A stretch of DNA of 64,000 bases from Terrihalobacillus insolitus (GTDB lineage: Bacteria; Bacillota; Bacilli; Bacillales; Amphibacillaceae). Where the stretch lies: assembly GCF_028416575.1 (NCBI RefSeq), contig NZ_JAMQKB010000001.1, positions 205,649-269,648 on the forward strand. Direction: 5' to 3'. The notes below the pieces were generated by a model. The model ran no database searches, was not told where the DNA came from, and worked only from the letters and a program-made list of their open reading frames with translations. How positions within the stretch are numbered: position 1 is the first letter of the stretch; each line of letters opens with the position of its first letter. The position numbers were made by a program, and so were the translations under genes. Below, in pieces: positions 27,539-36,402 of this stretch.

Positions 27539-28504
27539 TTATCTGTTTACATCACGATGCCCATGGTCCCGATTCATAAATTGCTCTATTTCCTCCTGCC
27601 TAGGTAATCCCTCAACGTCGCCATCCACACCAACGACCATAGCACCAATCGCATTCGCTCTTCTCACGATTTTCCTCAACGGCTCGTTTTCCAATATACC
27701 GCTAATAATTCCCGCAGCAAAACCATCGCCTGCCCCTACTGGATCAACAACATTATCGACTTGAAATCCTGGGACATACCCGTCACCGTCCATTGTTTGA
27801 TAGTAGGACCCTTTGCTACCTAATTTTATAATAACCGTCTTTTTTGCATTGCCAATCAGTGTTGTTGCTATGGCTTCAGGGGTTGTTTCGCCTGTCATAA
27901 ATTCCCCTTCATCTAATCCAGGCAAAATAACATCCGCTTTTTCTGCAAGTTGATTAAAAACGCTGCGTGCCTGGTGCTCTTCCCACAGTTTCAAACGTAG
28001 ATTAGGGTCGAACACGATAAGCACGTCATTACGTTTTGCAATTTCAATCGCTTTAAAGACGGTTTCCGAGCATGACTCACTTAGAGCTGGGGTTATACCA
28101 GTAAGGTGTAGCACCTTAGCATTTGCGATATATTCCTCATTCAAATCACTCGGTTTTAATAAACTTGCAGCAGAATTTTTCCGATAATAATAAACATTCG
28201 TGTTGTCAAAGGAACGTTTTTCTTTAAAGAAAATACCTGTAGAAGCATCATCCGTAAAAAGGCATGCAGAGGTATCTACGCCCTCTCCTCGCACAAACTG
28301 TAGGATAAATCGGCCAAATGGATCATTCCCAAGTTTACTAAACCATCCGACCGAATGACCTAATCGTTGGAGACCGATCGAAACATTTGATTCGGCTCCA
28401 CCAATTAATTTGTCAAACTGATGCACGTATTCAAGCGGGACTTTTTGATTAGACTGAAACAAAACCATCGTCTCACCAAAGGTTACAACATCAACTTTTT
28501 TCAA
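27539..28504 (-). CDS. kdgK: 2-keto-3-deoxygluconate/galactonate kinase (PfkB family)
   Basis: The 321-aa PfkB-type sugar kinase has the N-terminal GGAESNVSIGLQRLGH motif, the TGIFFKEKRS lid region and the C-terminal anion-hole/catalytic segment VDPVGAGDGFAAGI. In context it phosphorylates the 2-keto-3-deoxy acid made by DgoD. Translation starts at a TTG directly after the dctM stop, with GGAGGT 6 nt upstream, so the two genes are coupled. Confidence 0.88.
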   Translation of the reverse strand: MKKVDVVTFGETMVLFQSNQKVPLEYVHQFDKLIGGAESNVSIGLQRLGHSVGWFSKLGNDPFGRFILQFVRGEGVDTSACLFTDDASTGIFFKEKRSFDNTNVYYYRKNSAASLLKPSDLNEEYIANAKVLHLTGITPALSESCSETVFKAIEIAKRNDVLIVFDPNLRLKLWEEHQARSVFNQLAEKADVILPGLDEGEFMTGETTPEAIATTLIGNAKKTVIIKLGSKGSYYQTMDGDGYVPGFQVDNVVDPVGAGDGFAAGIISGILENEPLRKIVRRANAIGAMVVGVDGDVEGLPRQEEIEQFMNRDHGHRDVNR

Positions 28505-29788
28505 TTAATTACCTCCAAAACTTAACAAAAATAAGGATAACTGTGGGATAAAAATAATAATCAAAAGCGTGATGATCATCGCAACAAAGAATGGTAAAAC
28601 CGCTTTTGATAACGCTTCAATCGATAGTCCTGAAATGCCAGAAGCGACAAACAAGTTTACCCCGAGTGGTGGTGTAATGAATCCAATTGCAAGGTTAACT
28701 ACCATTATGATGCCGAAATGAATGGGATCATAACCTAATTGTACCGCAATTGGAAGTAAAATTGGTGTTAATATGATGATGGCTGCCAATGTATCCATAA
28801 AACAACCAACGATTAATAAAAGTACCGTAATTAACAAGATCATAACAATCGAATTATCTGATATGGATAACATCGCCTGAGCAACTTTGTTTGGAATCTG
28901 TTCAATGGTTAGAAAACGTCCGAATGCTGTTGCTGTTCCAACAATGATCAAAACGGTAGCCGTAGTTAATGCAGAATCGGCCAGAACTTTAGGTAATTCT
29001 TTAAATGGAAGTTCTCGATAAATGAATAAACTTGCAATAAGACCGTATACGACCGCTATTACCGCAGCTTCAGTAGGAGTAAAAATACCTCCATAAATAC
29101 CGCCTAAAATGATAACTGGAATTAATAATGCCCATTTTGCATCCCAAGTAGCAGTCCAAATTTTTTTGAGAGAAGTCGGTTCGTCTAGCCCCTTAAAACC
29201 TTTTTTCTTTGAATAGTAGTAGGTCCAAACGATCAGCCCTAACCCGACTAACAATCCAGGAATGATCCCAGCTATAAACAAATCACCAATAGATACGTTC
29301 CCTACTACACCGTAAATAACCATCGGAATACTTGGTGGGATAATAACCCCGATTGAGCCTGCTGCCGCAACAACCGCTGTTGAAAATTTCTTGTCATAGC
29401 CGTTACGTACCATTGCAGGAATCATGATACCACCAATTGCCGCAACAGTTGCAGGACCTGAACCAGAAATCGCAGCAAAGAACATCGAGGTAATAACGGT
29501 TGCTATCGCAAAACCACCTGTTTTATTACCAACCAGTGCATTTGCTACATTAAAAAGGCGTTCGGATATGCCGCCTTTTCCCATGATTTCTCCAGCCAAA
29601 ATAAAGAAAGGAACAGCCATTAAAGGAAATGAATCAACCGATGTGACAAGCTCTTTCATCAAAAATTCGATCGGCAGCGAACCAGAGTAAAAAATAGTAA
29701 CAAGTGTTGCCAATCCTAAGGAAATCCCAATGGGAACGCTTAAAATTAGAAATAATGCAAAACTACCAAATAATACCGCAGATACCAT
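28505..29788 (-). CDS. dctM: TRAP transporter large membrane subunit (DctM)
   Basis: The 427-aa protein has about 12 helices and the DctM signatures IGISLGLATLVTIF, PLMAVPFFILAGEIMGKGGIS, AAISGSGPATVAAIGGIMIPAM and TPTEAAVIAVVYGL. With DctQ and DctP it forms a sodium-driven importer; the operon suggests galactonate, gluconate or a related hexonate. AGGAGGAGG precedes the ATG. Confidence 0.92.
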   Translation of the reverse strand: MVSAVLFGSFALFLILSVPIGISLGLATLVTIFYSGSLPIEFLMKELVTSVDSFPLMAVPFFILAGEIMGKGGISERLFNVANALVGNKTGGFAIATVITSMFFAAISGSGPATVAAIGGIMIPAMVRNGYDKKFSTAVVAAAGSIGVIIPPSIPMVIYGVVGNVSIGDLFIAGIIPGLLVGLGLIVWTYYYSKKKGFKGLDEPTSLKKIWTATWDAKWALLIPVIILGGIYGGIFTPTEAAVIAVVYGLIASLFIYRELPFKELPKVLADSALTTATVLIIVGTATAFGRFLTIEQIPNKVAQAMLSISDNSIVMILLITVLLLIVGCFMDTLAAIIILTPILLPIAVQLGYDPIHFGIIMVVNLAIGFITPPLGVNLFVASGISGLSIEALSKAVLPFFVAMIITLLIIIFIPQLSLFLLSFGGN

Positions 29789-29810
29789 GGGTTAAAACCT
29801 CCTCCTAGCG

Positions 29811-30341
29811 TTAGTCATCATAATTCTCCTGAACTTTTTCCCGCTCTGTTAACGTTATATCTTCTTCACCTTCAAAAAAAGATTTTATAAGTAAAATTAA
29901 ATTTTGAACAAGACGAATAACGGTTAGACCCATTCCAATTGGTGTTGCCATATATACAAGCCCCATTGGTATTTGCAGAGCCGGTGACTTTTGACCAAAA
30001 GACAAAAGTTGTGTCGCAATGGAGTAACCGTAATAAATAACAAAAATACTAAAGCCTATAAACAGTAAGTTCGCAACGATCGTTAGAAGAATCCTACCTT
30101 TTTCTTTGAGCAGTAGTAACGCCACATCCACTTTAATATGCCTTTGTTTTTTAACTCCATAACTAATCCCTATATATACTAGCCAAATAAAACTATATCG
30201 AGCGAGCTCCTCTGACCAGGAAAGGGAATTGTCTAAGGTGCGCATCACTACTTGCAAAAATATGACAGTAACCATAATAGTGGAAAATAAGACGAGAAGC
30301 GCCTCTTCCAAGTGTTGATCTAACCACTTTATTATTTTCAT
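29811..30341 (-). CDS. dctQ: TRAP transporter small membrane subunit (DctQ)
   Basis: This 176-aa protein has four transmembrane segments and the DctQ pattern LVLFSTIMVTVIFLQVVMR and WSEELARYSFIWLVYIGISYG. I place the start at the ATG 30341 with AAAGGAG 8 nt upstream; a GTG three codons earlier abuts the ribosome-binding site. It is part of the gnd-dctPQM operon. Confidence 0.9.
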   Translation of the reverse strand: MKIIKWLDQHLEEALLVLFSTIMVTVIFLQVVMRTLDNSLSWSEELARYSFIWLVYIGISYGVKKQRHIKVDVALLLLKEKGRILLTIVANLLFIGFSIFVIYYGYSIATQLLSFGQKSPALQIPMGLVYMATPIGMGLTVIRLVQNLILLIKSFFEGEEDITLTEREKVQENYDD

Positions 30342-30403
30342 GTTTATCACTCCTTTACGAGATATTTGTGTGATTATTCGTTACCATTTATCGTCATTAA
30401 GAA

Positions 30404-30439
30404 AGAGGCTTTGAAGAAATTCTTTTCCCCAAAGCCTCT
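30404..30439 (-). terminator. Intercistronic hairpin between dctP and dctQ
   Basis: On the minus strand AGAGGCTTTG pairs with CAAAGCCTCT and is followed by TTCTT. It probably causes partial termination or protects the dctP mRNA end, raising binding protein over membrane subunits. Confidence 0.6.
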
Positions 30440-30455
30440 CCCCTGTAAATCGTGC

Positions 30456-31517
30456 TTATTTTGAAGCCTCATCAATTGCATCGTATACTTCTTGTACTGT
30501 ATCTTCACCGATTTCCTTAGCGTACTTATCAATAACTGGTTGGATTAAGTCAATCATTTCTTGACGTGCTTCTGGAGTGATTTCTGTATACGTCATACCT
30601 TCTTCAATTAGGTTATCAAGGTATTTATCATTTGCTTCTCTGTTCAGTTTACGCTCATATTGACCAGCTTCAACAGCTGCTTCTTTCACAATTGTTTGTT
30701 GTTCTTCTGTTAAGCCATCATAGAAAGACTTGCTCATCAAGAATACAAACGGGCTATAGATATGATTTGTGTTTGATACATAATCTTGAACCTCATAAAA
30801 TTTTGAAAGGTAGATAGTAGCAAATGGATTTTCCTGTCCATCTACTGTCCCTTGTTGCATAGCTGTAAATAATTCCGTAAATGCCATTGGAGTTGGGTTA
30901 GCTCCTAGTGCACGAAAAGCCTCTAAGTGCAGATTGTTCTCCATTGTACGAATTTTTAATCCGTCAAAATCGGCTGCTGTTGCAACAGGTCGTTCACTAT
31001 TCGTTAGGTTACGGAAACCATTCTCCCAATAAGCCAAACCTACTAAGTTCTGATCTTCTAGTTTGTCTAGGAATTTCTGTCCAACCTCACCATCAAGTAC
31101 TTCATCCGCTACTTCTTCGTTCGGAAACAAGAACGGAAAATCAAATACACTAAATTCAGGAACAAAGTTTGCAAGTGGTGCTGTAGAAGGAATGGTCACT
31201 TCTTGTGTACCAAGTTGCAGTGCTTCAGTCATTGTTCTGTCATCTCCAAGTTGACCGCTAGCATATGTTTCTACTTTAATTGCACCATCTGTCTTTTCTT
31301 CTACGATTTCTTTAAACTTTAGTAACCCTTTGTATTGAGGATGATCTTCGTTTAAACCAATTCCAGCACGAATCGTTTTTGTTTCTGTTGTTTTTTCTCC
31401 ATTATCTTCATCCGTACCATTTGATCCGCTTTCATTTGTTCCTTCCTCATTTGAGCCACAAGCTGCTAAAACGAATACCAATAAAGCTGTTAATATAAGT
31501 GCATAAATCTTTTTCAT
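30456..31517 (-). CDS. dctP: TRAP transporter substrate-binding lipoprotein (DctP)
   Basis: The mature protein is a DctP-family solute receptor (GIGLNEDHPQYKGLLKFKEIV, LQLGTQEVTIPSTAPLANFVPEF, GLKIRTMENNLHLEAFRALGANPTPM, shown in pieces). The 353-aa precursor has a lipoprotein signal with lipobox LAAC near residue 20 and a Ser/Asn/Glu-rich linker. The ATG at 31517 has GGGGG upstream and a proper signal peptide; the 34-codon upstream extension is not credible. Ligand is inferred to be a hexonate. Confidence 0.9.
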   Translation of the reverse strand: MKKIYALILTALLVFVLAACGSNEEGTNESGSNGTDEDNGEKTTETKTIRAGIGLNEDHPQYKGLLKFKEIVEEKTDGAIKVETYASGQLGDDRTMTEALQLGTQEVTIPSTAPLANFVPEFSVFDFPFLFPNEEVADEVLDGEVGQKFLDKLEDQNLVGLAYWENGFRNLTNSERPVATAADFDGLKIRTMENNLHLEAFRALGANPTPMAFTELFTAMQQGTVDGQENPFATIYLSKFYEVQDYVSNTNHIYSPFVFLMSKSFYDGLTEEQQTIVKEAAVEAGQYERKLNREANDKYLDNLIEEGMTYTEITPEARQEMIDLIQPVIDKYAKEIGEDTVQEVYDAIDEASK

Positions 31518-31536
31518 TTTAAATTCCCCCTTGTAT

Positions 31537-32436
31537 TTATTCGTTTTTTTCAACTGCATGTCCGCCAAATTCATTACGTAATGCAGCAACAACCTTTCCT
31601 GAAAATGTATCTTCTTCAAGTGAACGGTACCGCATTAATTGCGAGAGTGTTATAACTGGAGCAGCAGTTTGCAATTCAAGTGCGGCTTCAACCGTCCATT
31701 TACCTTCTCCAGAAGAATGCATTACACCTTTTATCGCTTCCAAATTAGGATCTTTGGAGAATGCGTTTTCGATAAGCTCCATTAACCAAGAACGAATTAC
31801 AGAGCCATTATTCCAAACTCTTGCTACACCTTCATAGTCATAATCAAATGGACTCTTACTTAAAATATCAAAACCTTCACCAATAGCTTGCATCATGCCA
31901 TACTCAATCCCGTTATGGATCATTTTTAAAAAGTGACCACTTCCAAGCGACCCAGTATAGTGATACCCCTTGTCAACTGAAACATCGCGAAACAGTGGTT
32001 CAATCGTTTTGAAAATTTTTTCATCTCCACCGATCATTGTACATGCACCGTTTCGTGCTCCATCAATCCCGCCACTTGTGCCAACATCAAAAAAATGAAT
32101 GCCTTTTTCCTTAAGAAAATCACCTCTTTGAATGGAATCTTTATAGTTGGAATTCCCTCCATCAATAACGATGTCACCAGGCTGAAGCGAAGTTCCCAAT
32201 TCCTTTACAATATTTTCTGTAACTTCTCCTGCTGGAACCATAATCCAGATAATACGGGGTGTATCTAATTGTTGAATAAGTTCATTCGTTGTGTACGCTG
32301 GTATTGCACCATTCGATGAAATCTCTTTCACCTGCTCGGTACTAATATCATGGGCAACAACCTCATGTCCATGGTCTAGCAAATTCAAAGTAAGATTATA
32401 ACCCATCTTACCCAGACCAAGCATTCCTAATTTCAT
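31537..32436 (-). CDS. gnd: 6-phosphogluconate dehydrogenase, decarboxylating (short NAD-type)
   Basis: The 299-aa protein is the short GndA/YqeC-type 6-phosphogluconate dehydrogenase. It has the Rossmann start KLGMLGLGKMGYNLTLNLL, IVIDGGNSNYKDSIQRG, GTSGGIDGARNGACTMIGG and catalytic Lys/Asn region GHFLKMIHNGIEYGMMQA. It makes ribulose-5-phosphate from the product of gluconokinase. GAAAGGGG lies 8 nt before the ATG. It is the first gene of the nine-gene minus-strand operon ending at 23695. Confidence 0.9.
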   Translation of the reverse strand: MKLGMLGLGKMGYNLTLNLLDHGHEVVAHDISTEQVKEISSNGAIPAYTTNELIQQLDTPRIIWIMVPAGEVTENIVKELGTSLQPGDIVIDGGNSNYKDSIQRGDFLKEKGIHFFDVGTSGGIDGARNGACTMIGGDEKIFKTIEPLFRDVSVDKGYHYTGSLGSGHFLKMIHNGIEYGMMQAIGEGFDILSKSPFDYDYEGVARVWNNGSVIRSWLMELIENAFSKDPNLEAIKGVMHSSGEGKWTVEAALELQTAAPVITLSQLMRYRSLEEDTFSGKVVAALRNEFGGHAVEKNE

Positions 32437-32461
32437 CCCTGTAACCCCTTTCAATCATTGC

Positions 32462-32536
32462 GAAAAAAATTTCTTACTAACGTAATTATATAATAAATAT
32501 TTTTTTATGCAATAGATTTTATGAAAAAAATTTTAT
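32462..32536. promoter_or_regulatory. Candidate RpiR operators before gnd
   Basis: GAAAAAAATTTC at 32462-32473 is 26 bp before the gnd start codon, and GAAAAAAATTTTA starts at 32523. The same palindrome occurs twice before rpiR, which suggests that RpiR controls both units. Confidence 0.45.
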
Positions 32537-32574
32537 TTATTCGCTGCTTTTAAAGACTTAACTTTTATGTAGAC

Positions 32575-32616
32575 GTAAAAAAAACACTCTTCAGAACTTA
32601 ACGTTCCAAAGAGTGT
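32575..32616 (-). terminator. Terminator downstream of the IDEAL-protein gene
   Basis: ACACTCTT pairs with AAGAGTGT around a loop, and on the minus strand is followed by eight T. It would end minus-strand transcription from the gene at 33050-33484; MITEs now lie between gene and terminator. Confidence 0.75.
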
Positions 32617-32707
32617 ATGATTTCATTCATTCAATTGTTTCCAGATATACCATTCTTTCTTATTCTGAAACTACGGCTTTGTTATTTCCTAGTTTTCCTT
32701 ACGATCA

Positions 32708-32998
32708 TCTATAAGTGCGTGTTCAGAAAGTCGGCAAATTAGAAGCAAGCAGGTCGAGGCGGCGTAGTTTTGAGTAGCGCAGCGTATGCTTTTAATACGT
32801 GAGCATAAGGAATGCTTCCCCGAATATACTTCGCACGCAGGAAAAGCGGGTTTCTTTTCCAAGGAACGGAAAAGCAAGCCATTTAAGGAATACAGGCTAA
32901 GACCGCCACGTCCTGTGGCAACGCCTGCATGACCCACATCGTGTGGGTCCGAGATGCGCCGCTTATCATTTGGTGACTTTTTGAACAATCTCTATAAG
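32708..32998. mobile_element. Intact MITE-like element (family 1) with 8-bp target duplication
   Basis: The 275-bp element at 32716-32990 is flanked by the direct repeat TCTATAAG (32708-32715 and 32991-32998). Terminal inverted repeats are TGTTCAGAAAGTCGGC on the left and GGTGACTTTTTGAACA on the right. Inside are hairpins such as CCACGTCCTGTGG and GACCCACATCGTGTGGGTC. It has no transposase; a 99-codon minus frame inside it is incidental. Confidence 0.85.
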
Positions 32999-33056
32999 TG
33001 CGTGTTCAGAAAGTTGCCCCTAATCATTTGGAGGCTTTTTGAGCAACCTCTATAAA
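32991..33056. mobile_element. Short internally deleted MITE copy sharing a target duplication
   Basis: A ~50-bp element (TGTTCAGAAAGTTGCCCC, about 13 nt, GGCTTTTTGAGCA) lies between TCTATAAG (32991-32998) and TCTATAAA (33049-33056). It is only the two terminal repeats joined and abuts the larger copy. The right duplication contains the stop codon of the IDEAL-protein gene. Confidence 0.75.
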
Positions 33057-33484
33057 TACTTATATAATGTGGATAATCTATCATAATCTCGTTCATCAAG
33101 TGCCTTGTCAATCAAACGATACAAATTTGACCGTTCTAATTCTTCTACAATCTTTTCGGATTCCTCTAATTCAATAAGATGATTTGTTTTAGCCAAATAT
33201 GGTTGTACGATGGAGTGCAAATGTGTTAAAAAATCGGTTTGTTTAATAAGATCGGATAACGATACGCGGTGGTAGTCCTTCCCTTTTTGAAAAACAAAAA
33301 TGTCATCTTCGTTTTCTACCTTATGCGTTTCTCTATTGATACGTATTTCACGAGACTCTAGGGGGACAAATTGATATAACTTGTTATCTAGTAATAGTGA
33401 AAAATATTGATACGCTAACACTAAACGGACACAATCACGATCTTCCTTTACATAATAAGGCTTCAACATTTTAACTGAAAGCAT
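33050..33484 (-). CDS. IDEAL-domain protein
   Basis: The 144-aa protein ends with an IDEAL motif, LYRLIDKALDERDYDRLSTL, a short helical domain found in several Bacillales proteins including ComK and YpiB. The preceding ~100 residues (VKMLKPYYVKEDRDCVRLVL, REIRINRETHKVENEDDIFV) form a domain I cannot name. GGGGGTGA precedes the ATG. The stop codon lies in a MITE target duplication. IDEAL segments mediate protein interactions; the function here is unknown. Confidence 0.75.
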   Translation of the reverse strand: MLSVKMLKPYYVKEDRDCVRLVLAYQYFSLLLDNKLYQFVPLESREIRINRETHKVENEDDIFVFQKGKDYHRVSLSDLIKQTDFLTHLHSIVQPYLAKTNHLIELEESEKIVEELERSNLYRLIDKALDERDYDRLSTLYKYL

Positions 33485-33674
33485 CTCCTCACCCCCGTTT
33501 TCTTGGATCGTATGTCACAGTCAAACCTTTCCATATGCATTTATTTATATTATTCTATGAAGCAATGGAAAAGAAAGTTATTCATTACTGCAACCATTTT
33601 TAAATTTAAAGAAAACTGCAGAACAAAAACATAAGACTTCTATACAAAATAAATATACCTTACAACGCCAAATA

Positions 33675-33688
33675 TGACAACGCTTACA
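33675..33688. promoter_or_regulatory. Candidate cre site (CcpA box)
   Basis: TGACAACGCTTACA matches TGWNANCGNTNWCA at every fixed position. It lies about 190 bp upstream of the IDEAL-protein start and just beyond the dabA stop, so its target is unclear. Confidence 0.35.
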
Positions 33689-33735
33689 ATGAAATAAATT
33701 TTTCTTTTTTCTTTGTGTATGTATGTTACTGTTTA

Positions 33736-33766
33736 AACTGGTCAAATAATTTCATTTGACCAGTTC
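33736..33766 (-). terminator. Inverted repeat across the dabA stop codon
   Basis: AACTGGTCAAAT and ATTTGACCAGTT flank 6 nt that include the last codons of dabA. The 12-bp stem is perfect but the following sequence is not T-rich, so termination is likely but unproven. Confidence 0.5.
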
Positions 33767-36402
33767 TCCCAGTATCCTTCTGGATCGATGGTCGCCAGCC
33801 GAAGCCATCCGTTTTGAACTTTTTGGCGTAACGCGGGATCATGATTTAGCAATCGCTCCACATACTCCCGTGGTGCTTCGATTACCACCAGTAAACGCAG
33901 CGGAGCATGATAGACCTCTTGATCCGATTGCATCACGGACTGCCAAGGAAGCCCGGCTAACAAGTCACTGGCGTTACCCTGCATTACACCGAGACCAGCA
34001 GTAACTGTCTGGGTAGCTTTATTTCCGCTTCCATAATAATGTGGTGCAACGGTAGACGCGTAATACTGCAGATTAATCCATTGGCTAACGGTGCCCGGCC
34101 CAGCGATAATGTTAGCAAGCATAGCACCGTCTTCATCGTCTTGCCAGTCGTAGTTATGCAGAAAGACCCTTCCTCCCAGATTGCACTCCTTCGTTAGTTC
34201 ACGACGGCCGACGACAAATGCGGCGTTACCCGCAAGTCCCCATTCCGGACGTACCTCACTCCAATCCTCCGCTAAGCGTTGCGCCTCACTCTTTGGATTT
34301 TTGGAACGAGAGTTGAGATTGGGTAATTGCGATAATCGCGCTTCATTTGCATCTTGACTCACCTTTTGCATCGTAGATTGGATACGATCAAATGCCTCTT
34401 GAGCTGTCTCTGAAAGCTCAGGAACATACAGCCAATGTAATTCATCAAGCGTCGTTACATGCTCGGCGGCAGCAAAAACCGTATCTTCTGGAATCAAAAT
34501 TCCCTCAGTTGCGAGGATCTCCCTTACCTTTGGTAGGTTGCACAAAGTGGCTAAAACCCGCGCATTGAATCCGCCCGATGCCCCTCCACAAGCACCACAA
34601 TCTAGCGAAGCGGCATAGGGATTATTCGTACTGTGACTTCCATGTCCGCAAATCACCACTAATGGAGCGAAATCACTTGTGAGCCCCATCAATTTCAGAG
34701 CTTGTCGTACATAGTTCGCTTTCTCTTCCTCAGAAAAACCAACCGGCAACTCCGTTTCCAAGGTATGCGTGTGGTCGAGCGAGAGCTCCGTCGAAGGTTT
34801 ACGTAACCATGCTTCTCTGAATTTGCGGAAGGCACGACCTGTGCTGCGGGGAACAAAGCTCCTTGCCAACATTTGCAGGCTAAGCCAAGGACCACTTACC
34901 TCTGGCAACAATAGGCTGGTAAGTAGGTTTTGTTTCATCGTTTTGAACGTGTAGCTAAGTGAATTTGCCCCCTGTCGACGTTGTTGATACTGTTTGAATT
35001 CAAATTCAGGCGAAAACTCTTTTACTTTTTGTTGCGGTTTAAGTATGACCGGCAAGGAGGGATGGGTATGTCCACTGCCAAGTTCACTTATCTCAATAGG
35101 CAACCCGAAAAAACCAGCCATTCCATACGTCTCAAAAGGACCTGCTTTTTCTAGTTGGCGACGAAAAGGCTCTGAACGTACATCAATACAGAATGTAAAT
35201 TGTGCCAGCGTCGGTTCGACTTCTTCTGTTTCAATCTTTTTCGATTGGACGATCTCACTTAATTGATCGGAGTAGGTTTGCTCCCAGGCTTCCAACCAAA
35301 TCTTCCTGCGAACGATTTCATCAAAACGATAGGCTAGATCCAAGCGTGCTCTTTGTTCTGTGGAAGACAACTGTGACCAAGATTCGATTGGCAGGTCACC
35401 CCAATGGGTCCAAGCCGCAATGAGTGGAACAAGAGTCTCCTTATTCTTAACTTTTTTCTCAGGCAAGGGGAAATGAGGTTTGATCAAGACCCACTCGAGA
35501 GAAATCCGAACAGCCAAATATTCGATTAAAAGTGAACTTTCTTGGGATGATTGTTGAGACCGCCAGAGCATCATTCCTGCCCAACCTGGCAAGGAAAGCA
35601 AATGCGCCTCAAGATAGTCTTGTATCTTTGACTGAGGGATTTCAAGTGCCGACAATGCTTCTTTTAGAGCAAAATTTGCCTCTTGCGGCCAATCTTTTAG
35701 TCGCTTGCGTTGCGTGTGAGTAAGTGCTGGATCATACGGAACAAGTCTACGCCACGCACCATAAAAACCCTTCTCACGGTTCGGGAGTGACCAGGCTGCC
35801 TGGGACTCATCCAAGAATAGCTTACACCACTTGATTAAGTGATGATCAAGAGCGTGGGCAACTCTCTCACCGCCCTGTTGCTCCAAAAGCAGACTTAATG
35901 TTTGCTGTGAATGTTTCTCCGTAGTCTGTAGCTCCTGTTCGCTTAGCTTCTCTGCCACCCTCTTTATCTCAGACGCTACCAATAGGTCGGAAGGCAGCTC
36001 ATCTAGACTAAGTGCAGCCCGACAGTATCGCTCTGCCTCCTCGCGTGGCAAATCAATAGACTGTAAATCAAGCCAACGTTGAAGCCCTATTTCGAGTAAA
36101 TCCTCATCAATCTCTCCTTGGTTCTGAGCAGCGTGTATCACGGAGGAACTGGGATATATTTCCACATCACGGGTATCTTTAAGCCAGCGTGCCACTTGTT
36201 CAAATGATTGGTTTTCGAGCCCCATCCATGGATTACGTGCCGCAAACGTTGCAATTGGCCAAAGTGGTGCAATGACTCGACTGGCTGACTTAGCTAAATC
36301 GCTAAGATCGAGGTTATGAGAATCAGGAGTCAAATTCTCCTTTTGCAACTTCCGTTGTTCGGGTAATGTTGACGTTCCATTCATTGTTGACGTTCCATTC
36401 AT
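33742..36402 (-). CDS. dabA: Inorganic carbon uptake subunit DabA (YbcC/UPF0753, DUF2309)
   Basis: The 886-aa protein is a DabA: a peripheral, carbonic-anhydrase-like subunit that, with DabB, captures CO2 as bicarbonate using an ion gradient. Zinc-site residues are visible in FTFCIDVRSEPFRRQ (Cys and Asp, near 400) and VICGHGSHSTNNPYAASLDC (His near 585, Cys near 600). Length is usual. Its ATG overlaps the dabB stop by 4 nt with AGGAGG upstream. The start carries an 18-bp tandem duplication giving MNGTSTMNGTST. An AT-rich 257-bp gap follows it. Confidence 0.92.
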   Translation of the reverse strand: MNGTSTMNGTSTLPEQRKLQKENLTPDSHNLDLSDLAKSASRVIAPLWPIATFAARNPWMGLENQSFEQVARWLKDTRDVEIYPSSSVIHAAQNQGEIDEDLLEIGLQRWLDLQSIDLPREEAERYCRAALSLDELPSDLLVASEIKRVAEKLSEQELQTTEKHSQQTLSLLLEQQGGERVAHALDHHLIKWCKLFLDESQAAWSLPNREKGFYGAWRRLVPYDPALTHTQRKRLKDWPQEANFALKEALSALEIPQSKIQDYLEAHLLSLPGWAGMMLWRSQQSSQESSLLIEYLAVRISLEWVLIKPHFPLPEKKVKNKETLVPLIAAWTHWGDLPIESWSQLSSTEQRARLDLAYRFDEIVRRKIWLEAWEQTYSDQLSEIVQSKKIETEEVEPTLAQFTFCIDVRSEPFRRQLEKAGPFETYGMAGFFGLPIEISELGSGHTHPSLPVILKPQQKVKEFSPEFEFKQYQQRRQGANSLSYTFKTMKQNLLTSLLLPEVSGPWLSLQMLARSFVPRSTGRAFRKFREAWLRKPSTELSLDHTHTLETELPVGFSEEEKANYVRQALKLMGLTSDFAPLVVICGHGSHSTNNPYAASLDCGACGGASGGFNARVLATLCNLPKVREILATEGILIPEDTVFAAAEHVTTLDELHWLYVPELSETAQEAFDRIQSTMQKVSQDANEARLSQLPNLNSRSKNPKSEAQRLAEDWSEVRPEWGLAGNAAFVVGRRELTKECNLGGRVFLHNYDWQDDEDGAMLANIIAGPGTVSQWINLQYYASTVAPHYYGSGNKATQTVTAGLGVMQGNASDLLAGLPWQSVMQSDQEVYHAPLRLLVVIEAPREYVERLLNHDPALRQKVQNGWLRLATIDPEGYWENWSNEII

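Noticed and set aside
32689..32988. 99-codon minus-strand ORF
   Set aside because: It lies entirely within a MITE-like element with terminal repeats and 8-bp duplications and has no ribosome-binding site.
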